64,000 bases of DNA from Gibbula magus (Eukaryota; Mollusca; Gastropoda; Trochida; Trochidae), in contig OW388297.1 of the NCBI GenBank assembly GCA_936450465.1, forward strand, positions 54,986,989 through 55,050,988. Direction: 5' to 3'. Made by a program: the position numbers and the translations under genes. How positions within the stretch are numbered: the first letter of the stretch is position 1; every line of letters starts with the position of its first letter. Below are positions 41,520 to 52,500 of this stretch, in pieces. Under the pieces are notes generated by a model. That model was not told where the DNA came from, did not search any database, and saw nothing but the letters and a program-made list of their open reading frames with translations.

Positions 41520-43755
41520 TTGGCATTACGTGAAATGAAAACACGCTATATATAGAGTTCTGGAAACGGTTTAACAAAAATAAGAACAAAAACAATATTG
41601 ATGCGGATGATTTGGACTTAAATGACTTTTTCGAACATTTCAAGAAAATTCATACAGATATCGACTTCGTAAATCAAAGTGTTGAAGAAGAACTGTCGCA
41701 CTTGGAAACTACTGATGATAACAAAAATGAAGTGCTTGACAAACCCATCTCCTTTGACGAAATCATAAATGCACTTAAACAAATGAAAAAAAAAAAGCCC
41801 CCGGAGAGGACGGAATTCTTGTAGAATATCTGGACTCGATAATGGACATCTTCGGCCAAGATATCACCACCTTGTTTAATAAGATATTTGACTCTGGATA
41901 CTTCCCTTCTGTGTGGACTGTTGGGCAAATCATACCAATACACAAAAAAGGAAGTCAAACGGACACAAACAATTATCGAGGGATCACTCTTCTCAGCAAT
42001 TTTGGGAAGCTATTTTCAAAGATTTTGAATATAAGGCTTAACGAAGTTGTTTTGGAAAATAATCTTATTTCAGATGCACAGTTTGGATTCAAAAAGAAAC
42101 ATAGCACTATTGATTCAATATTTGTTTTAAAGTCACTAATTGAAAAAAGTTTGAAAGACAATGGGAAACTATTTTGTGCATTTATAGACTACGAAAAAGC
42201 TTTTGATAGCGTCTACAGAAATGGATTATGGCTGAAACTCTACAAGCTCGGTATAAACGGTAAAGTGACTAACATATGCCGGTCCATGTACGAAAGTGTA
42301 AAATCCAGTGTCAAACTACGAGATAAAACAAGTCCCACATTCAATTACAATATAGGATTAAGACAAGGTGAGATCCTATCCCCACTCCTTTTCTCACTTT
42401 TTATTGAAGATTTGGAACAACAACTATCAGGAGAAACAAACGCTGGGATCAACATAGATGACCTTATGCTTTATCTTCTACATTTCGCTGATGACATGGT
42501 TTTATTCAGCGAAACACCAGATGGATTACAGAACTGTTTGAATAATCTTGATTCATATTGTGACTACTGGGGTCTCACGGTCAACATAATCAAGACCAAA
42601 ACAGTGGTTTTCCGGAAGTCTAATTTACCTACCAATTTTAATTTCATCTATAATGGACACATTTTGGAACTCCAGAATGAATTTAACTATCTCGGTCTGC
42701 TTATGTCATCGAACGGGAAATATACGAAAGCAATAAACGCCCTTGCAGACAAAGGTACAAAAACAGCGAACGCTCTTTTGTATGATATCAGAAAGAATAA
42801 CCTGGATATTCAGACTTCAGTTGAACTCTTCGACTCCTGTGTAGCTCCTGTCCTTAATTACGTAAGTGAAGTATGGGGTTATGCTAAAGCAGAGAAAATA
42901 GAGAGAATTCACCAGAAATTTCTAAAACAACTTTTATCGGTGAAAGAGAGTACAAATAACATTCAAATATATGGAGAGCTCGGCCGTTTCCCTTTGTATA
43001 TCAACAGACAAGTAGACATGGTGAAATATTGGCTAAAAGTGGTTTCCTCAGAGAACTATTTTACAAACGATATTAGGGTTTATGATACAAAACTCCTCAA
43101 CTTGGATCCGAGAAATAAAGCATATTTTGGAAACAAACGGATTTGGGTATATATGGATGAACCCCACTCTCACCACCCCCAGGGAGTTTACCCCCGTGCT
43201 CAGACGAAGGCTAGAGGACAACTTCATTACTGCATGGCAGTCAAACCTAAATAACTCTTCCCCGCTCTACCTATATAAAGAATATAAGATACAATTTAAA
43301 CTAGAGGATTATATTAAGAAGATCAACAACGCAAACCACAGAAAAGCTCTATGCAAACTACGTTTATCGTCGCGCTTGCTCTACATAGAGACCGGCCGCC
43401 ATGGACGTAACCGGGTACCTCGCTATGAGCGCGTGTGCACGCTGTGTAGCTGTATGGAATTAGAAGACGAATTACATTTCATACTCGTTTGCCCAAAATA
43501 TGCGGAGCTCCGTAGCAAATATCTAAAAAGATTCTAGATCACCAAACCTTCATACTACAAGTTCATACTTCTCATGCAAACTGTTAATGTTACAGAAATG
43601 AAAATGTTAGCAAAATATTGTTTTGAAGCATTTAAAACCCGTAACTAACTAACTATCTCACTGTACATCCTCCCCCCACCTTTCATTACAAATGTATGTG
43701 TAATGGCCAGAGGCCAAAATGGTCTGTGCTAATAAAGGTATCTGTCTGTCTATAT
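41520..43755 (+). pseudogene. LINE 1: 5'-truncated reverse transcriptase, two frameshifts
   Basis: The reading frame begins near 41550, contains KKK and, after a one-base shift in an A run near 41790, APGEDGILVEYLDS. NYRGITLLSNFGKLFSK, FIDYEKAFDSVYR, LRQGEILSPLLFSLFIEDL and the active site HFADDMVLFSE follow to about 43075. A second shift between about 43080 and 43105 restores WIREIKHILETNGF, and the end has CTLCSC ... DELHFILVCP, a Cys/His C-terminal motif. It stops at 43537. The 3' UTR ends AATAAAGG then a TCTG tail. No endonuclease is left. Non-LTR retrotransposon; clade not assigned. Confidence 0.9.
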
Positions 43756-44437
43756 TTAACCTAATTTCACACTTTCTAAAAAATTAAACATATACAATGA
43801 TAGAAAATTCACATAGTAAAAGATAATACATAATAAAACTAATAAATAATATGCTGTTAGACCGTACGTAGCGAAATTTTCCCCACTCGCAGCGCCGATG
43901 AATGGCTTCAGTTCTCATCGTTTTTATTTTTCAACAAGTGTGCGCTTTTATCAATTTGTGAAATATAAAGTCATATACTTTCATTAGTATCTTTCAATTT
44001 GACTGTCTTTTAATCATGTATTAATGACCTATACATGTATGTGTAAACAGGAATATATCCTCTCGAATTTCGTTTCCACAAAAAATACCCCGATAGAACC
44101 CTCCTTTTAACACCTTTTGTGTGTTTGAATAAACCTAAAATAAAAAAGTACCATACCCTGATGAATAAAACTGTGTATACTTATTTACAAGATAATTGCT
44201 AATTAAATTGCAATTGCGAAAATAAGGACGTTGATAATTAATATACTACCTGTGTCCCCTTTAAATCATATTAAATGGCTTGTGAAAAACAGAGGTGTCG
44301 TAAATATAATATGTCACAAAATATACAAACAATACGAATACGAAAAATTTATTTTATTTTTCAAGGTTGCAGTACCAACATAACTACTATCACACGACAT
44401 AACGACTTGCATGCTAAAATAAAAATGTAGAAACCAC
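43756..44437. other. gene-less region
   Basis: AT-rich; 44090-44180 resembles the dispersed family near 41.3 kb ('taccataccctgatgaataa'). Nothing else. Confidence 0.45.
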
Positions 44438-44773
44438 AGGGGCAGTAGCACGTCTTTTCGCTCAAATAAGTTTATGAAAGTATTTGAAAAATAATATTAC
44501 AAATATTAAAACACCCTTCTTTCTTCGGAAAATCAAGTTAAAATGAGTGAACATGGTTATTACCACTACGGGAAATTGGTTTATGTACTAAGATGCTTTA
44601 CCCTCTAGAGTAAATATAAATGACATAAACTATTATAAATCGGAAATTTGAAAAAATAAATGACAGAAACTATCATTATAAATGGGAAATTTGAAAAAAT
44701 AAATGACATAAACTATCATTATAAATTGGAAATTCGAAAAAATAAGATTTGTAAAAAACGTGCTACTGCCCCT
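44438..44773. mobile_element. TTAA MITE, copy with internal tandem duplication
   Basis: The ends are AGGGGCAGTAGCACG and its complement. TTAA survives only on the right (44774-44777). The segment 'aaatgacataaactat...' is present three times near the right end. Confidence 0.82.
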
Positions 44774-44986
44774 TTAACATCCTCAATGATTTTTTTAATT
44801 AAATTAACCCTTTTCCTGCAGATCAAGGAATAATTTGGGATAGTCTTAACCCAGTGGCCAATTCTCTCTGCACCAAAAAAACCTCAAAAACGAGGATATT
44901 AGAAAACGATGGTTGACTGAGTAAACGGGCATTTAGATATTGTTTACATAAGAATAGGAAGATTTCTGAATAACAATTCCTTTAAT

Positions 44987-45018
44987 GTTTTCGGAGTATA
45001 TACTCACTCCTTCATCAG
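44987..45018 (-). ncRNA. hammerhead-ribozyme-like core, copy a
   Basis: On the minus strand CTGATGA, then AGGAGTGAGTATATACTCC (a stem II with GGAGT pairing ACTCC), then GAAAAC. The consensus is CUGAUGA, stem II, GAAA, and an extra A is present. Such motifs are known in Penelope-like elements and retrozymes. Activity is unproven. Confidence 0.4.
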
Positions 45019-45043
45019 GTGGAATATGGTGTCATAATACCAG

Positions 45044-45077
45044 CTGATGAAACAGTGAGTTTAAATTCCGAAACGTC
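45044..45077 (+). ncRNA. hammerhead-ribozyme-like core, copy b
   Basis: CTGATGA at 45044, then a 19-nt segment aligned with the stem II of copy a but no longer well paired, then GAAACGTC. It is inverted relative to copy a, 25 nt apart. Confidence 0.4.
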
Positions 45078-45093
45078 GCGCATTTTCACATGA

Positions 45094-46368
45094 AAGATGT
45101 TATATAGAAAACCTTCGAATTCTTAAAAATATCATGATTCATCATTGCAATCCGTGTTTAAAAGAAACATTTACCATTCAAATATTAGTGACGTCGTTGA
45201 CCATTTAAAATCATAATATCATATAACTGAATTGATTAATTTTAAAAATATCTTTGACATGATATATGCACAGAAATAACGTCCGTTAAGAATGATAATG
45301 ACGTCACTTCCTGAGCACGTATAATGATTCATTGGTTGGATAATTTCGAGTTCATTTCAGAGTCTGGCTAGGATCAAAGGCACATATTGGCTTAACAATT
45401 TAAACATTTTTACAATGGACACGTTTTTGAGGAATAGTCTCTTTAACTATATGCAAGAGCAAGAGTAAATATCCGAGGACTTGGTTGTCAATCACCGTAT
45501 GATTTTACTTCAACTTTCTGAGCAATGTTTAATCTGTACACCCTTCAATGAAAAAATATTGAAAATATATTTATCAATATCAATAATTTGGAAATATAAA
45601 TTCTTTATCATATCATGTTTACATTTCATACAATCGCATAGTCTCAGACAATGCAGATTTGAATCGAATTCAAGATTTTAAAATCATTAAAAATTAATTC
45701 AAATATTAACGACAATTTGTCACTAACGCTAAGAAATGACTTTTTCCATACGCTCAATCACGGAACCGATATCTACATAATCAAATATCAAAAGTAGGCC
45801 TATAAAGACCTATTTTTTGTATTTTTTCTTATTAAATAGTAAAATCCCATAAATACTGATGTTTCTCATGGGAACAAATCAAGTGGTATGAGCCATCACA
45901 AAATCATGGGGTTTGTATTCTATTTACAAGAAGAAAATAATTATTGATAGACATGTTGGTACATTTTGATCCATTTACACGACCACAAGAGCATCAAACC
46001 CATGATACATCGTCATTTTCTTGAACAGAAACGTTATTGCACGGTCACGTTCTTCATCGGTCCTTGGTAGAATTCCCCCGTAAATTATAACTCGCACCAT
46101 TTCCATCACTGGCTAAGTTGAGCCTTGATGCATTCCATTTCTAGCACTTTCTTTTCTAGCTTAGCACCGCGATGCACGTACACTTCATAGTGCATACTGA
46201 CAAGCGAGCAAAAAAGGGACCGACATGAAGCAAGGCTTAAATTAGCCAGTGATGATACTGGATCGTGCTATGACCTATGGGGGAAGTTGGTTTTGGTAGT
46301 GTATGTTGAAGCACACCAATGTTCTGTGTCTTTTAAGTTGAGTGTCTTCTGGCGATGACGTCAGACTA
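45094..46368. other. gene-less region downstream of gene X
   Basis: AT-rich with no recognisable exon or clear repeat. Confidence 0.45.
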
Positions 46369-46555
46369 TCATTTGGTGAGTAGAAACACGCACCACGACG
46401 CTATAACGAGGAGAAGCGGTATAGCGGAAGTCAAGCCACAAGACGCACATGTCGTGGGTACCAGGTAGTTCATTGCTGTCTTGTAGAGTTTCAGAGCTGA
46501 CGGGCCGCATGGACGGAAACTAGTGGCGACACATTTCTTGGCATTCGTATACCGT
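46369..46555 (-). CDS. gene X exon 5 (C terminus)
   Basis: The acceptor is TTTTCAG. The first A completes GCA from exon 4, then 61 codons and TGA. It encodes RYTNAKKCVATSFRPCG ... TTCASC and the hydrophobic tail. Confidence 0.87.
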
Positions 46556-49500
46556 CTGAAAATACAGAGGAACAATTTGATAAGTAAAGAAAATTTCATA
46601 TTTTTCCGATTTTTCCATCATTGTACCTTGGTTCCCTGAGCCCAATAACGCTCATTTTGACGCAAGCTGATTACTCATCGCTAAATAAGCATAGCATGCC
46701 ATTTTTCAGCCAATGGAATGTCGTGATTCGAACGTCGACGACCGTCCGTTGGTCATCTCATCCCGGTCCTGCCTCTTTTGCTCGAATGACAGTTTTTTCA
46801 TTAGCTGGCTATTGATATCAATAGGCGGTAGTTACTTCGCTCAGGGAATCAGGGGTTTTAGTAGCGGATATAAATACACTGATGGAGCAGGATTTATTCC
46901 GATATTCCATCGAATATCTGTACGTGAATCCCTCCTTAGGTCTATAATAATATCTATGCTTCGAAAAACTGCCTGGGGTAAAGTGCTTTTGAACCCTATA
47001 ATGTCAACCTATGGAATATTTTTTTTAGAACTCCTTGTTAGCAAAGATGTGTTATTCTGACGACAGTAATGTAAGATGCTCTATTATTGTGTTTCCAAAG
47101 AAAGTTGTTATCATCAACTATTTATACGAATATTTTCATAACAGATATGTTTACTTATTATAAGAAAACAATTATTATAATAAGTATTGTTTTTTTCACT
47201 CTACAAAATTATTATTGACCAACCCAAATATTTTCATAATTTTCATAAATAGTTTCATATTATGATATATCGGTACTTAGATATGTAATACTAAAATACC
47301 TATAATGATTTTGTGGGTCTTTTAACGTCCCGAAAAGATTAAACAGTTATGTTTTTAATCAAAATGTGAAGACCAAATATAATTTGATCCACTCACGCGC
47401 ATGATTTCTCTGCGGGAGTCTGGGATAAGGTGATTGTTGGGTTGTCGAATCCAATACCCAGCATGCACGCGCCAAACTGCTTCCGGTACGTTTGTAGACA
47501 GTCCTCGTTCAGATCTGGAAACAAAGTGAAATGAAACTCATTGCAGTCTGATTAGAAATCGGCCTTGTTCCGAGGAACAATATAATGCATCTTGCGGGAT
47601 ACGAACACGTTCTATAGATTCCTCGCCACAAGGTCTGAAGACACCCCGTATAGGTGCGTGTTCCGTACCAGTTTAGCGCAGACAAAGCCCGATCAAATAG
47701 CTGACCAATTACATCATACGGTTGCTGTTTTTCAAAAAAGTATTCGGAACAGATGAAAGGATAACTGTTTGGGGTTATCTGCCCTTAGCTTCTTAACTTA
47801 ACTTAATTGCGTCAGAACATGCAAGTATACGGGCTGTTATCAGACGGTTTTGCGAGTAAACCTCCGAACGATATGAGTTCGTTTCTCCCTAGATGCACTA
47901 TTTTGCAACTTTTGTTCCTCGGAAAAGGGTCGATTTCAATCAGACTGAAACTCATTGTGTTTCGGTAGAGTCATGCCTATGCAAACTCGGGTCTCCATCT
48001 ACAATGAACGCACATTTGTTCCGCAATTTCCACAAACGTGACCGATCAATTGTGATTAAAAACAGCTATGTTTATTTGAACAAGGAGCCACGAGTCATCA
48101 CTATTGATATTTTGTCCAAGGAACCCGACCGAGCAAACGTGCCTTTAACAGCACTGTATATTTAAACAAGGACATAAGAATACTCACTGTGGACATTTTG
48201 ACAGAGGAACCTTGCCGGGCAATAGTGCCTTTAAGAGCTCTGTATACTTCAGCAATATTACTCACTATCGATATTCTGACATAGGAACCTGGGCTGACCT
48301 AGCAATGATGCCTTTAAGAACAACTTTTATATTTAAACAAGAACAGAAGAATACTCATTGTGGACATTTTTACGAATTAACATAGCCGAGCAATAGTGCC
48401 TTTAAGATGACTGTTCATTTAAACAATAACGCAATGGTGCCTTTAAGAGTACTGAATATTTAAGCAAAGACGCACGAATACTCACTGTGGACATTTTGAC
48501 AGAGGAACCTTGCTGCGCCAGCCAGACTATTTCTGTTTGGTAAAAGGTTCTTGTAGTCATCAGCCAGACAGTCCTGCATCACAGAGTGCTTACACCTCAA
48601 CTGGGTAGCATACTCGTCTATCAGTCTGTGTATAAACATGGGTAAAATGTTAAAATGATAGAGGGGATACAGCATTTCCTTGGCTAATACCCTCACGCTA
48701 CATTCTCATTGCGTGAATTGAAAGTTTGTATTTATGTACAAGATGTTGCCGCATGAAATAATGGTATTTGTTAAGACTTGACAGATATTCTATTGATTAT
48801 ATAGTGTATTTCTTAATTAAAATCGGATTTTTTAAAGTTGAATGGCCCTAAAGAAAAACCATTGCCAGAAAAAACAGTGTGACGTTTTAAGATCATTCGC
48901 TACGTCGAACCTTTGTTTCAAGTCTCGAAATGTTACCTTCGAGTAGTTAAAACATGTTATTTTCACTTTACACAGGAATTCATATTTAATAGGGGCGAAG
49001 TTGTTTTTGCCAGGGCATATATAAATGAGACCTTGAGTCCTTCTTATATATATATAAAAAGCCCTTGGTTTTATATATGCACGACGCGGATATAACAGTT
49101 GAACGGTTCTGAAAGAACAATTACAATTCATGGTTTATATGTATTTACAGCGCAAAACTAATCCACGATCGATTGTAAATGAGTAAGATACATGAATCGT
49201 GGAACTCATCTCGAATAAATGCAACCACATACAGCTACGTAGCGAAAGTTTGTTCCCCCATTGGTATTTAGTATCATGTCTTCGAAGCATCGTATCAATG
49301 CGAAAGCTAGACCGAACATTTGCATTTTTGCATTATAAACAAGAAAAAAGAGAGCATGGCTCACATACCCCCGCCATCCGCTATCCGTCCATTGAGCATT
49401 ATAGATGTGAAGGTTACTATGTTTAAAAAACAGCTTCAAGCATCATAATATTGTGCAAAATAATTTTAGGAACTTACTGTTATTACAAAATTTCATTCAC

Positions 49501-52500
49501 CCAGATGTACTATTTTTCAGGTAACTTAATTTTTCCCATTAGAGCATCGCACCGGTAATTTGTACCAAGTTCAATTACAGATTCAAGGGCTTCATAACTC
49601 CGTTAAAAACAATATTTCGGAACTGGACTGTGAACTCGATGAAGAGTATCATCTGGACTACCTACATGTACAATTTCATTCACCTAGATGTAATAGTTTC
49701 CGAGAAAACTTGACCCCATTTGAGCATCACATATACAGTTCTTTTGGTACTAAGTTAAATTTCGGATTCAAGGGCCATAACTCCGTTTAAAAATAATAAT
49801 TCGGAACTGGTTTTCGAACTCGATAAAGAGTATGGTCATGAGTACTCACAACCAAAATTTCATTCACCTACAGGTAGGTTGAACAGTATCCGAGAAAACT
49901 TGTCCCCATTGAACACAATAAAACTAAGTAAAAAAAGTGACGTTTCCATGGAAACGACAAAAAATTTAAATCTCAGAATATTGGAAATTGTCTGTGCACC
50001 ATCGGAAGAACATGGTTAACAACTGTACAAAGTTTGGTTGATGTACCTTTGACGGTTTTTGAGAAAATTGACCGGACGGAAGGATGGACTTCGTAGCGGG
50101 GGTATAATAAGACAGTTGAGTGTTCATCACATAATCTGATTTGATGCCTCACAGTAAACAGCTGTAATTATTTTGGCAGCTCTTTGAAGTGACCAGGGTT
50201 CAATATTTTCAAACTGCAGTTTTATTTTATTTCCTTCGTTGAAATATTCAGTAAGTGATTCATTGGTTTTGACATACATCACATATTTCCTTTTGTACTC
50301 ATTCACTGTATGTATGATGATTTTTTTCTCATTTACTTAATATGAAAACTTTTATTCTATAATTAATGAAATTGGAATTTTCTAAACTTCTGTTTTTTCA
50401 ATTATGCGAAATTTCATAAACATGCACCATTGCACTGTTTTCTCACGGATATATGATGATTCAGCAATTTTCGTTGTATAATTTTATGACGTTACTAATA
50501 TACACATGTAGGTGAACAAACTTTCGGTACGCAACTGTAAGTTACTAAATCTCCTTATGGATATTTTATAATCTGTCAATTTCTATTGGGCGTTTGCGAT
50601 TCTAAACCCTAAGTTATAAAGTTTAGGATCGGTTGAGAACTATTGGTATAAGAAGATATGTTAATATCGCTCATCAATGAATAGTTTTAAATAGTAATTC
50701 AACATTGGACATGATCCACGGATGAGATGAGGGTTACCATAAAGCAATTCACATTAATAACTGATTTGCTTTGCAATTTGTAGTAACGACTCGTCATGCG
50801 ATTTTATATAAAGCTGATATATAAACAAACTGAATTTTTCTAATCAGACTTTAACAAGTTGAGGGCCACTAACAAGTGATTACGTTCGTTTTCATTGAGT
50901 CACGTTACATTAAAAACGAGAACGCCCTTTAATTGGTATATTGGAACATGAAAGCTGCTATTGTGTTATTTGGATATGAAAATGAAAATTTACACCAATA
51001 TGCAACATATCCTTTCGAAATATGAAACTAAGTAATTACACACAAATTAGGTGTATTATACCATAAACATTGAGCTAATTAAATAGTATATCTTAGACGT
51101 ACTTACTATCATATCAGTGAACTGATGTCCCCATATTTCATAATATTACAACGAATCAACCAAATGCACAAAGAAGTATATCTAGCTTCATCAAGTTGGG
51201 TATCTCTCCATGACACCTGAACAACTAATAATATGTTTACTGTTAATGTATGGGGCATTAAGTATGTTGTTGGTGTCAAATTATGCCAAACATACTGAAT
51301 AGTGTCATTTTATCGAGAAGTACTGAATGTTGCTGAATAGTATCAATTTAACGCTAGTTCATTCAGCATAGTGACAATATAAAGGGGAAAACCGGACAAT
51401 GACATGAGAAAATATGCTTGTTCTTATGAATACCACTTCTAAATGCCCTTCACAGAAGACCTGATGTAAAAGGTTGTTGCTCGATTTTCATTGAAAATAA
51501 GTAATTATCGTATATTTGGCGATAGGGTATGAATATGCAAGTCAAGCGAAATTACTTAACTTAAATCAGGCTTTGTGGTCCTATGTGGTATAACAGCAAA
51601 ATTAAGTTTTATGAAAAATACCTAATGTCTCTTTAATGTTTACCTGCACTCTTTAGGAGTTGCTCCCTTAAACATCTCCTCGTAGTCTACAAAGCTGGAG
51701 GAGTAGGAGGCGGAGGAGGAGGTCCTCAACACATCTACAGTCATGTACCCCTTCTCACAGTCGGCCATCTGGTCTGACATCTCCGTATGCTCGCACCAAA
51801 ACAGTTCCTCGATGTTATTTCTCTTGTGTCTCGCATTATGAGGGTCTTGTCCTTTTGCGAGTACTGTAATTGAAATGAGATTTTCTGTGTAATGCGAGAG
51901 GTGAGGTAATTTTGGGGTTTAACGCCGCTTTCAAGAGTATTTCACTTATATCACAGCTGCTAGTATTAGTGCAGGGAGAAAGCTTGCAACACTACATGTC
52001 TATGCATTTCGGTGGAACCTGCGAGATACGGCTGGAATTAGCGAACCATGTGTGTACTGAAATTAGTGTAGCAATGCACCCAAACATTCCAGTACGAACA
52101 GTTCTCATAAGTCCTTTGGCGATGCTGTAATTAAAATTTCTGCATAATTCTTATGGAAGTGGAATCCATTCTTATCTAAGAAATTGCCTCTTTTATGTAT
52201 CGATCCTGTCCTTTTACGAGTACTGTAATTAAAATCAGATTTCTGTGTATCTGTTATGGAAGTGGAAACACTGCGTCTGTAAGATGTTGATTATCTTATG
52301 TGGGTTCTGCTCTTTTACGAGTACTGTAATTGAAATGAGATTCTGCGTGATGCCTGCGTGATGCCTGCGTGATGCCTGCGTGATGCCTCGTAGGAACCAT
52401 GCTTCTCTGAGTCTGCATATCTTATGTCTCATTCGGTTATGTATCAACAGGACACAAGCAAGATACCAGCACTGCTGGAAGCGCTTGTAAAATCTCCTTG

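Noticed and set aside
41674..41958. Minus-strand ORFs over LINE 1 (also 41973-42161)
   Set aside because: Shadows of the reverse transcriptase frame.
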